Origin: an uncultured Clostridia bacterium
GTDB lineage: Bacteria > Bacillota > Clostridia > TANB77 > CAG-508
Length of the DNA stretch: 13,025 bases
Direction of reading: 5' to 3'
NCBI GenBank assembly: GCA_947630255.1
Contig: CANRGU010000029.1
Location: 1 to 13,025, forward strand
This document shows, piece by piece, positions 6,707 to 13,025 of the stretch. Numbering within the stretch: position 1 is the stretch's first letter; each line of letters begins with the position of its first letter. Position numbers and translations under genes: made by a program. Under the pieces are notes generated by a model. It was given only the letters and a program-made list of their open reading frames with translations. It had not been told where the DNA came from and made no database searches.

Positions 6707-8396
6707 CAAGATTTGCCTGCCTTTTTATTTTATTTGTTGTTGTTTTTATTAATGGTTTTTCTGTTACTATCATCCCTCTAATTGCCTTATATGATGGCAT
6801 TGTTTTATTTATTTTTCTAATTTCATTTTGCAAGTAACTGTATATTTCTTCATCTGTTTCTATATTGCAAGAATTTTTTATTACATTTCTATCAAATACT
6901 ATTTTTACATTTATCTTAATATTTTCTTTGTCTTCAGAACATTTTTTGCCAAATATGAAAGATTCTGTTACACCTTCTATTTTATTTACCAAATTTTCCA
7001 TTTCCTCTGGAAAAATATTTTTTCCGTTTTTTAAAACTATAACGCTTTTCTTTCTACCACAAATAAATATATATCCTTCTTCATCTATTCTTGCTAAATC
7101 GCCAGTATAGAACCATCCGTCCTTTAAAGTGCTTTTAACTTTTTTATCTTCATAATATCCAAGCATTACGCTAGGGCCTTTTACAATAAGTTCTCCAATG
7201 CCATCTTTGCCTGCATCTACAATTTTTGCATCTACACTTGGTACTGTTTTTCCTATGGAACCTGTTTTGTAATATTTATTTGTACCTATTGCTACAACTG
7301 GCGATGTTTCTGTTAGTCCATATCCTTGTACCAAGTTTAAACCAAGTAATCTATATCTTTCTTCAATATTTCTGTCTAATGATGCTGCTCCACTTATAAA
7401 CAATTTAATTTTTCCACCAAGCATATCATGTATTTCTTTAAAGATTTCTTTCTTTTTTTCCATTGAACAATTTTTATATTTTTCTTCGTATTGCAGTATT
7501 TCTTCAAGTTTTCCCTCTTTTTCTAATCTTGCTCTTATTATTTTAAATATTCTTTCATAAATTGCTGGAACACAAGCCATTACACTAACTTTATATTCAT
7601 TTAAATTGCTTATTATATGTCTTATACCATCACAGAATACTGTTTTTGAACCCTTATATAATGAAAACAAGAAACCTACCGTACATTCAAAAACGTGATG
7701 AATTGGGAGTACAGAAAGAAATGTATCTTCTGACGTTACATCTAATATGCTTCCTATGTCCATTAAATTTGAGCATATATTCTTATGTGATAAGGCAACA
7801 ACTTTAGATGCAGATGTTGTTCCAGAGGTAAACAGCATAATAGCCATTTCATTTGGATTTATTTTTGCATCTATAAAACTTCTGTCTCCTTCTTCTAAAA
7901 GTTTTTTGCCTTGTTTTATAAGCTCATTTATAGAATAAATTCCTTCTTTACTTTTATCAGACTCCATAGATATTAAGTGTTTCAATTTGTTTTTTTCACT
8001 ATACTTAATTTTTTCTATTGCTTCTGCATGTTTATTTGTATAAAATATTGCTTCAATTTCTGACCTTTGAATTAATGATTCCAATTCATTTTCAGGAAGA
8101 GATTTGTCAAGTGGTACTACAATACCAGTTCCACATACTACTGATAAATACGCAAGTTCCCACTCATATCTATTTTCACCAATTATTGCTATTCTTTTGT
8201 TTTTTAATCCTAAATCAATTAATGCTGTACCTAAAGCATCAATCATATTTCTAACTTCAGCATGTGTAAAAGTTTTATATTTTTTGTCTCCTACTCTTAT
8301 TTGAAAAGCAATTTTATTTTCATATAGTTTCTTTGTTTTATTTAGCATATCTTTTAAGTCACTTATTTCTAAACAATTATATATTTTTTTGCACAT
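6687..8396 (-). CDS. Long-chain acyl-CoA/acyl-ACP synthetase family AMP-binding enzyme
   Basis: This adenylate-forming enzyme couples a fatty acid to CoA (or possibly ACP) through an acyl-AMP. I choose ATG 8396 (569 aa): it has GGTGA seven bases upstream and the first residues MCKKIYNCLEISDLKDML resemble clostridial relatives. An ATG at 8444 adds 16 residues but has no Shine-Dalgarno. Motifs in this numbering are the P-loop TSGTTSASKVVALSH (about 190-204), the A5 motif YGLTETSPV (about 359-367), YTGDLARIDEEGY and GRKKSVIVLKNGKNIFPEE (A7/A8), and the C-terminal catalytic Lys in IKTTTNKIKR (about 551-560). The P-loop is unusual: the common form is TSGTTGxPKGV, and here Ser, Ser and Val replace Gly, Pro and Gly. 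Heading the fab operon suggests a role in using exogenous or recycled fatty acids. The true substrate is not shown by the sequence. Confidence 0.88.
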   Translation of the reverse strand: MCKKIYNCLEISDLKDMLNKTKKLYENKIAFQIRVGDKKYKTFTHAEVRNMIDALGTALIDLGLKNKRIAIIGENRYEWELAYLSVVCGTGIVVPLDKSLPENELESLIQRSEIEAIFYTNKHAEAIEKIKYSEKNKLKHLISMESDKSKEGIYSINELIKQGKKLLEEGDRSFIDAKINPNEMAIMLFTSGTTSASKVVALSHKNICSNLMDIGSILDVTSEDTFLSVLPIHHVFECTVGFLFSLYKGSKTVFCDGIRHIISNLNEYKVSVMACVPAIYERIFKIIRARLEKEGKLEEILQYEEKYKNCSMEKKKEIFKEIHDMLGGKIKLFISGAASLDRNIEERYRLLGLNLVQGYGLTETSPVVAIGTNKYYKTGSIGKTVPSVDAKIVDAGKDGIGELIVKGPSVMLGYYEDKKVKSTLKDGWFYTGDLARIDEEGYIFICGRKKSVIVLKNGKNIFPEEMENLVNKIEGVTESFIFGKKCSEDKENIKINVKIVFDRNVIKNSCNIETDEEIYSYLQNEIRKINKTMPSYKAIRGMIVTEKPLIKTTTNKIKRQANLDEIEKT

Positions 8397-8442
8397 TAAT
8401 CTTTCACCAATATTTGGTATATCACATATTTTTTTGAAAGTC

Positions 8443-8471
8443 ATTAGACTGGGAGGTCAGTACAAAAATAA
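8443..8471 (-). promoter_or_regulatory. Candidate promoter of the fatty-acid operon
   Basis: Between the terminator and the chosen start of the synthetase, the minus strand has a -10-like TCTAAT (8448-8443) and, 17 bases upstream, a weak TTATTT (8471-8466) where a -35 is expected. The strong terminator just upstream requires a promoter here. These exact hexamers are only the best fit. Confidence 0.35.
8446..8463. promoter_or_regulatory. Candidate operator for a TetR-type repressor
   Basis: The bases AGACTGGGAGGTCAGTAC form a small dyad (ACTG, six-base spacer, CAGT). The right half GGTCAGT equals a half-site seen in operators of several TetR-family regulators, while the left half matches only in part. 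It covers the spacer of the candidate promoter, where a bound repressor would block polymerase, and lies beside the tetR gene. No second copy was seen in the window. Confidence 0.35.
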
Positions 8472-8479
8472 TAAAGCTC

Positions 8480-8518
8480 AAAAAAATGGTGAAGAAGAGA
8501 CCAAATCTCTTTTTCACC
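8480..8518 (-). terminator. Intrinsic terminator after the tetR gene
   Basis: On the minus strand GGTGAAAAAGAGA pairs with TCTCTTCTTCACC (13-bp stem, one mismatch) around the loop TTTGG, followed by A and seven T. It lies 24 bases past the tetR stop and separates that unit from the fatty-acid operon. Confidence 0.9.
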
Positions 8519-8541
8519 AATAAATTCCTTTTAATACTTTT

Positions 8542-9129
8542 TTAAATTTCTTTGCTTATTCCTCTTAAAACTGTATTTATAAATCCATTATACACATCGT
8601 CAATATTTACTGTTCTGTTTTTCTTTAATCTATATATAAGGCTAGAACATGTTACTCCAAATACTCCTGATGCAAGTGCTTCTACATTGCCATCGTAAAA
8701 TTCACCACTTTCAATTCCTTCTTTAATTACATTTTCAATAATCTTTATGTATTCAAAAACAGCTTTTTTACATTTTTTATTTTTATTTTCTTCACCCCAT
8801 ATTTGTGAAAAAACAACATTTAAAAATGCTTCATACTTTACTGTAACTTTTATTTGAACTAATATAATTGCTTTAATTTTTTCTAGAGCAGTAGAGCAAT
8901 TTCTTGTTTTTATTTCTATGTTATTTCTTAATAATTTTAGTCCTTCATCTAATAACATATCAAATATATCTTCTTTTTTTGCAAAATGATAATACAAAGA
9001 ACCTTTTGCAACACCTGCTATTGCGGTAATTTCTTCAACGCTTGCATTATCATAACCTTTTTCTGCAAATATTTGTACAGCTGTATTAAATATTCTTCGT
9101 TTTGTTTTATTCATTTTTTCTTTATCCAT
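8542..9129 (-). CDS. TetR/AcrR-family transcriptional regulator
   Basis: This is a ligand-responsive repressor of 195 aa. The N-terminal helix-turn-helix domain (about 10-60) shows FAEKGYDNASVEEITAIAG followed by VAKGSLYYHFAKKEDIF, the recognition helix region of the family. The C-terminal part (about 65-195) is the all-helical ligand and dimer domain, with a segment like those of lipid-responsive TetR proteins, but the ligand cannot be deduced. The start is ATG 9129, five bases after GGGGGG. A TTG at 9141 would place the ribosome binding site inside the gene. It begins 15 bases after the PNP stop, so it is probably co-transcribed with that gene. Its position right before the fab operon and the dyad in the next promoter make it a reasonable candidate regulator of fatty-acid synthesis. 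This is inference from position. Confidence 0.9.
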   Translation of the reverse strand: MDKEKMNKTKRRIFNTAVQIFAEKGYDNASVEEITAIAGVAKGSLYYHFAKKEDIFDMLLDEGLKLLRNNIEIKTRNCSTALEKIKAIILVQIKVTVKYEAFLNVVFSQIWGEENKNKKCKKAVFEYIKIIENVIKEGIESGEFYDGNVEALASGVFGVTCSSLIYRLKKNRTVNIDDVYNGFINTVLRGISKEI

Positions 9130-9144
9130 GTTGCCCCCCAATTT

Positions 9145-9972
9145 TTAGAAGTATATTTCTTTTACATATTCTTTTATAATTTCTTTAAATTTAACTTTTA
9201 CCCTTTCTGCAGTTTGTTTTACATCATCATAAGACAATGTCTCATCTAATACTCCTGCTGCCATATTTGTAATACAAGAAACTGCTACAGTATCAATTCC
9301 GCAATGATGTGCAACTATTGCTTCTGGAACAGTTGATAATCCTACTGCATCTGCCCCTAAAGTTCTTAGTGCTCTTATTTCTGCTGGTGTTTCAAATGTA
9401 GGACCTTTCATATATGCATATACACCTTCTTGCACTCTTCCTGTATGTTTTTTAATTACTTCTTTTAATTTTTCGCTTAAATTTTTATCAAAAGTTTTGC
9501 TCATATCTGTAAATCTTTCACCAAATTCATCTAAATTTTTTCCTCTTAAAACTGATTCTGCAAAGAAACTTAAATAATCATTTATTACCATGAAATCTCC
9601 TGCTTTAAAGTTTGTATTTATTCCACCTGAAGCATTTGTAATTATTAATTTTTCAATTCCTAATAATTTAAACACCCTTATTGGGAAAGTAGTTTCTTTT
9701 AAATCATAACCTTCGTAATAATGGAATCTTCCATTCATTGCAATAATTTCTACTCCATTTAATGTTCCTATTATTAATTCTCCTGCATGCCCTTCTACTG
9801 TAGATACTGGAAAATTTGGTATATCTCTATAATTAATAACAATTTTATCTTCTATTTCTTCACTTAAAACACCTAATCCTGAGCCTAAAATTATTGCTAT
9901 TTTTGGTTTTAATTCACCTATCTTACTTTTTATGTAATTGCTACTTTCTTGATAATTTGAAAAACTAAACAT
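9145..9972 (-). CDS. Purine nucleoside phosphorylase (PNP-I, inosine/guanosine type)
   Basis: The enzyme splits purine nucleosides with phosphate to base and ribose-1-phosphate in cytoplasmic purine salvage. The start is ATG 9972 (275 aa), with AGGAG about seven bases upstream. An in-frame start at 10026 would overlap the previous gene and has no family-like sequence. Phosphate-site parts are Ser31 (LGSGLG), His62 (EGHAGE) and Arg82/His84 (GRFHYYEGY). Other family marks are NASGGIN, the signature MKGPTFETPAEIR with Glu194, GLSTVPE and SCITNMAAG with Asn236. Glu plus Asn in these positions is the pattern of trimeric enzymes specific for 6-oxopurines (human Glu201 and Asn243). It sits between an unknown gene and tetR, and no metabolic link to the fab genes is evident. 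The symbol could be punA or a synonym, so I leave it blank. Confidence 0.93.
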   Translation of the reverse strand: MFSFSNYQESSNYIKSKIGELKPKIAIILGSGLGVLSEEIEDKIVINYRDIPNFPVSTVEGHAGELIIGTLNGVEIIAMNGRFHYYEGYDLKETTFPIRVFKLLGIEKLIITNASGGINTNFKAGDFMVINDYLSFFAESVLRGKNLDEFGERFTDMSKTFDKNLSEKLKEVIKKHTGRVQEGVYAYMKGPTFETPAEIRALRTLGADAVGLSTVPEAIVAHHCGIDTVAVSCITNMAAGVLDETLSYDDVKQTAERVKVKFKEIIKEYVKEIYF

Positions 9973-9991
9973 ACTTATCACTCCTTTTATT

Positions 9992-11458
9992 TTATCTTTC
10001 TTCCCCACTTTTAATTTCTTCTTCAAAAGAATCTGTTTCTTCGTTGTAATGATATATAGTTTCTTTATTTTTTTCTTTTAAAACAAATTCATCATCTGGG
10101 CTTATATAAATATATTTTTCTTCTCCATTTGGATATGGAATCAATATACTAGTTACTGGTTCATCAGTAGTTTTTATTTGTTTAGATAAATCTTCTATTG
10201 CTTTTTTTCTTTCTTCCTCTGTCAGATTTTCATCTATTAAATCAGCTCTTTCATTTAATAGCTTACTTCCTAATGGGTGAAAAACAAGTGGCAGAGCATT
10301 TCCTCTATCACACAAATATAACATTAAGTCTGATGGCCTTTCAGATTTAGAGATATTAGCATATTTACTTAAGTTCTCTAATTCGCTTTTATCTAACTTA
10401 ACATATGAATTTGGTTTTGTAGAAAAAGCATATGTTTTGTCTCCAACTTCTAATAAACAAAATCTTGATTTATTTATATTGTCGATATTTTCTGAATCTA
10501 AAACATCTTTTATTTTTGAATCTTCTGGAATATTATTAGTATTTACAAATCCGTCATATCTAGTAATTTTTCTATACTCATCATCTGTTAATACCTCTTT
10601 TAATAACAATCTGCTATAATACATAACATAATCAGCATGTCCTTTTAAATCCATTCTGTCATTAAAATGATTAAAAATCCAGTCTAGTTTATTTTCTAAC
10701 ACTTCACTTTCTGTCATATTATTGTATCTGTCAAATATTTGTTTTTTTATTTTTTCTTTTTCTTCAATTGTTATATTATTATTTTTCTCCAATTCTACTT
10801 GCTTTGAAGCCCATTCATTTTCTGCCATTACAGATCTAAAATCTGCGAATTCTTTTTTAATTTGTTCTATTACATCGTTCATATACATATTATATTGTGT
10901 ATATCCTAAATTATTGTCTATTTTCTTTAATTGTTCACTACTTAAAAAATCTATTCCATCTAAGCTTTTTCCATCTGTTGTTAATCCATTTTCAAATTTT
11001 TTATATCGTCTTTCATAATATGGTTGTGATGCAAAATCTGGAGTTTTCATCCCACTTTGGATGTTTTCTATATCTTCTAAATAATTTATTATATATTTCT
11101 TGCCACTTTTTGTTGTTATTAATACATCTGTATGTTTAAACATATCAGTATCACAAGAAACTATATCTGCATTTATTCCATTATCGTTTAAAATTTGGGC
11201 AACCATCTTACATAATGGTTTGCAAACTGTAGGAATATTATCTTTCTTGTTTTTAATAGCCTGCTCTAATGCATCATTATCTAATGGCTGTCTATAGGCT
11301 TTGGCTTTTCCTTTCAAATTTCCTCCAGCATAGAAGAAGTCTAAATTTCTTCTTAAAATCGGTAATATTAATATTTCTAATTTTCTTGCTTTTGCAATTT
11401 CTATTTCATCATCTGTGAGATTTTTCATTTCATCTTTATTTAATTTTAATTCAACCAT
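9992..11458 (-). CDS. Unrecognised 488-aa protein, possible transglutaminase-like (papain-fold) core
   Basis: I do not recognise this protein. The ATG at 11458 has AGGTGA seven bases upstream. It has no signal peptide or membrane segment, so it is probably cytoplasmic. Residues 75-135 have the layout of a transglutaminase-like core: Cys79 or Cys83 at the head of a helix (VCKPLCKMVAQIL), then GINADIV, then His109 followed by a beta strand (KHTDVLIT), then GKKYIINYLED with Asn125 or Asp129 as third residue. This spacing suits a Cys-His-Asp/Asn triad. The middle (about 195-300) is charged and mostly helical. The C-terminus (about 330-488) has short strands, a Leu-Pro-Leu-Val-Phe-His segment and an acidic tail. 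It leads the unit with PNP and tetR. The enzyme assignment rests on pattern only and could be wrong. Confidence 0.75.
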   Translation of the reverse strand: MVELKLNKDEMKNLTDDEIEIAKARKLEILILPILRRNLDFFYAGGNLKGKAKAYRQPLDNDALEQAIKNKKDNIPTVCKPLCKMVAQILNDNGINADIVSCDTDMFKHTDVLITTKSGKKYIINYLEDIENIQSGMKTPDFASQPYYERRYKKFENGLTTDGKSLDGIDFLSSEQLKKIDNNLGYTQYNMYMNDVIEQIKKEFADFRSVMAENEWASKQVELEKNNNITIEEKEKIKKQIFDRYNNMTESEVLENKLDWIFNHFNDRMDLKGHADYVMYYSRLLLKEVLTDDEYRKITRYDGFVNTNNIPEDSKIKDVLDSENIDNINKSRFCLLEVGDKTYAFSTKPNSYVKLDKSELENLSKYANISKSERPSDLMLYLCDRGNALPLVFHPLGSKLLNERADLIDENLTEEERKKAIEDLSKQIKTTDEPVTSILIPYPNGEEKYIYISPDDEFVLKEKNKETIYHYNEETDSFEEEIKSGEER

Positions 11459-11476
11459 AAAACTTCACCTTTTATA

Positions 11477-11505
11477 AGTCTACCATAATTTTCTATTTAT
11501 TGCAA
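11477..11505 (-). promoter_or_regulatory. Promoter of the 488-aa protein/PNP/tetR unit
   Basis: The minus strand has TTGCAA (11505-11500), a 17-base spacer and TAGACT (11482-11477), with TATGG just before the -10 element. The start codon lies 18 bases further on. The -35 hexamer is the same six base pairs used by the opposing promoter. Confidence 0.6.
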
Positions 11506-11529
11506 TAATAATTATATCTGTGTTATAAT
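11500..11529 (+). promoter_or_regulatory. Promoter of the alpha/beta hydrolase gene
   Basis: TTGCAA (11500-11505), an 18-base spacer and a consensus TATAAT (11524-11529) precede the hydrolase start by 35 bases. AAAGGAG at 11548-11554 is its ribosome binding site. Confidence 0.7.
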
Positions 11530-11564
11530 ATTTTAGTACATTATTTTAAAGGAGATTATTTGAT

Positions 11565-12128
11565 ATGAAAACTGCATTTATTATTCATGGTTTTAATGGA
11601 GATACTACATATACATTTGGTCCTTCTCTAAAAAAGTTTTTAGAGAATAAAAATTATAAAGTATTTATGCCCGAATTTCCGATACGCTCAGAAGCATCTT
11701 ATTTAGGATGGTCTGAGATTCTAAATAATTATAAAGAATTTTTCAATGATGAAACTATTATTGTTGCACATTCAATTGGTAATCCTTTTATTATTAAATA
11801 TCTTTGTGAAAATAATTTAAAAAGCAATACTTATATAAGCGTTGCAGGTTTTTGTGATTTATTTACAGTTCCTGATAGAGACGATTTAAATAATGCCTTT
11901 AAAGATTTTGCAGTAAGCGATAGCCATATTCAATATTGTAAAAATTCAATTCCAAATAGATTTTCATTATATAGTGATAATGATCATGTAATACCTTTTA
12001 ACATATTAAAAAATTTTGTTGCTAAAATAGAGAGCACCCCTGTTTTTATTAGTGGAGTTGGTCATATGGGAAATAGAGATAATATTTCTAGATTAACTCA
12101 ACTTGAAGATATTATAAACTCCATCTGA
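11565..12128 (+). CDS. Small alpha/beta hydrolase, RBBP9/YdeN-like
   Basis: This 187-aa protein is a serine hydrolase of the small RBBP9/YdeN type. It starts MKTAFIIHGFNG, where HGFNG supplies the oxyanion region after the first strand. The nucleophile is Ser70 in VAHSIGN, a version of the G-x-S-x-G elbow with Ala in the first place. The acid is Asp138 or Asp140 in SDNDHVIPF, and the base is His167 in GVGHMGN, so the triad is complete. The family size is about 180-200 aa, so it is full length. It has no signal peptide and is probably cytoplasmic. The substrate is unknown: family members are esterases or of unclear role. It is the only plus-strand gene and is read from its own promoter. It ends 27 bases before the convergent kinase gene, with no clear terminator between them. 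Confidence 0.9.
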   Translation: MKTAFIIHGFNGDTTYTFGPSLKKFLENKNYKVFMPEFPIRSEASYLGWSEILNNYKEFFNDETIIVAHSIGNPFIIKYLCENNLKSNTYISVAGFCDLFTVPDRDDLNNAFKDFAVSDSHIQYCKNSIPNRFSLYSDNDHVIPFNILKNFVAKIESTPVFISGVGHMGNRDNISRLTQLEDIINSI

Positions 12129-12155
12129 TTGTATTCTCTTTTATAAATTTTTAGA

Positions 12156-13025
12156 CTATTTGAAATATTTTATTTGAAACTCTGTGCCTTCCCTGCTTGA
12201 ATCTACACTTATGTTTCCATTGTCGTTTTCTATTATCGTTTTTGAAAGTGCAAGGCCTATTCCAATGCTATCTTCTGAAGCATTTTCGCCTTTATAAAAT
12301 CTTTCAAATATATGTGGCAAATCTTTTGTTGATATTCCTTCTCCAAAATCTTTAATATTTATAAATGAATAAACTTTATTTTCTCCATAAGTTATAACCA
12401 CTTTGCTTCCTTCTTTTGAATGGTCTATACAGTTTTTTATAATATTAGTAATTGCTTCTACTTGCCATCTAAAATCACAATATAATATAGCATTTTCGCA
12501 ACCTTTTGTTTCGATTTCAATATTTTTCAAATCACATAGTGTAGATACATTTTGCATACTTTTATCAATTATTGATTTCATGGAATTTTTTTCTAGCATA
12601 AAATCTACTGTATTTGAATCAAATTTTGATAGTTTTAAAATTGCTTGTACTAAAAAATTTACATTCATTACTTCTCTTTTTATATCTCTTATAAACTCAT
12701 CTCGCATTTTACTTTCCATATCTGGCTCATCAATTAAATTGTCAAGCATTATTAATATAGATGTTAATGGTGTTTTTAATTGATGTGATATGTCTTCAAG
12801 AGAATTTTTAAGCTCTTTTTTATCTTTGATAGAATTATCTGCACTTTCTTTAAGCATTACAGTTGTTTTATATATCTCATTTTTTAAAATAGATAATTCA
12901 TCTTCAGATATTTCATCAATATGTAGCGTGTAATTTTTCTTATTGATTTCTTCGATATATTTAGTTATCTCACTTATTTCTTTATCTTTTGTTTTATTAT
13001 ATTTAAGAAATGTAAATATTAATAT
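12156..13025 (-). CDS. Sensor histidine kinase (partial, N-terminus beyond right edge)
   Basis: This membrane sensor kinase of a two-component system autophosphorylates and passes the phosphate to a response regulator, which is not in the window. The frame stays open to the right edge, giving 289 visible residues, so the ATG at 12857 is internal. The first residues ILIFTFLKY look like the end of a transmembrane helix. A charged linker of about 60 residues follows. The HisKA domain has the phospho-acceptor His at visible residue 81 in ISHQLKTPLTSI. The HATPase domain shows the N box (TNIIKNCIDHS), the G1 box (DFGEGI), the F box (IFERFYKG) and the G2 box (GIGLALSKTII), and ends EGTEFQIKYFK. All ATP-site motifs are intact. 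The sensed signal is set by the missing N-terminal part. It has no evident link to the fab genes. Confidence 0.93.
   Translation of the reverse strand: MLIFTFLKYNKTKDKEISEITKYIEEINKKNYTLHIDEISEDELSILKNEIYKTTVMLKESADNSIKDKKELKNSLEDISHQLKTPLTSILIMLDNLIDEPDMESKMRDEFIRDIKREVMNVNFLVQAILKLSKFDSNTVDFMLEKNSMKSIIDKSMQNVSTLCDLKNIEIETKGCENAILYCDFRWQVEAITNIIKNCIDHSKEGSKVVITYGENKVYSFINIKDFGEGISTKDLPHIFERFYKGENASEDSIGIGLALSKTIIENDNGNISVDSSREGTEFQIKYFK

Noticed and set aside
8397..8444. ATG at 8444 as start of the acyl-CoA synthetase
   Set aside because: There is no Shine-Dalgarno, the upstream bases are CCTCCC, and the extra residues overlap the candidate -10 box. ATG 8396 has GGTGA and a family-like N-terminus.
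12129..12155. Bidirectional terminator between the hydrolase and kinase genes
   Set aside because: The 27 bases have AT-rich runs but no convincing stem.
1..13025. tRNA, rRNA, CRISPR array, riboswitch or insertion sequence
   Set aside because: No cloverleaf with CCA end, regular spaced repeats, known riboswitch core or transposase was seen on either strand.

Overview
The window comes from a very AT-rich Gram-positive-type genome. Codon choice, strong AGGAGG-type ribosome binding sites, TTG and GTG starts, and an acc/fab gene order typical of clostridia point to a low-GC Bacillota, probably class Clostridia. Species cannot be read from the sequence. Nearly all genes lie on the minus strand and are read from right to left.

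Layout in transcription order. At the right edge is a partial sensor histidine kinase (12156 to beyond 13025, minus). It converges on a small alpha/beta hydrolase (11565-12128, plus). A 106-bp divergent promoter region then drives a three-gene minus-strand unit: an unrecognised 488-aa protein with a possible transglutaminase-like core, purine nucleoside phosphorylase, and a TetR-family regulator. This unit ends in a strong intrinsic terminator (8480-8518). A second promoter region follows, with a candidate operator. It starts a long fatty-acid synthesis operon: acyl-CoA synthetase, biotin protein ligase, fabD, fabG, fabF, accB, fabZ, accC, accD (cut by the left edge). Together the ligase and AccB/C/D make malonyl-CoA (AccA is not in view), FabD loads it on ACP, and FabF, FabG and FabZ run elongation. 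fabH, acpP and the enoyl-ACP reductase are not in the window.

The main discovery is a decoding anomaly. fabG needs two +1 frame changes and fabF needs one. All three sites are in-frame CGG codons where skipping the C and reading the next three bases as Gly (GGA, GGA, GGC) restores a full-length enzyme. FabG becomes exactly 244 aa. FabF becomes 412 aa with its active-site Cys at 163, as in E. coli. By hand scan, none of the other roughly 4,100 codons in the window is CGG, although CGG occurs about 22 times out of frame. CGA, CGC and CGT are all used as Arg. The simplest reading is that CGG has no cognate tRNA in this organism and works as a +1 frameshift signal (C|GGN read as Gly). This would resemble the AGGY rule of Perkinsus mitochondria but in a bacterium, and it may act as a translational control on two elongation enzymes.

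A long imperfect inverted repeat (about 4320-4445) sits exactly between fabG and fabF. No gene-free stretch exceeds 300 bases.
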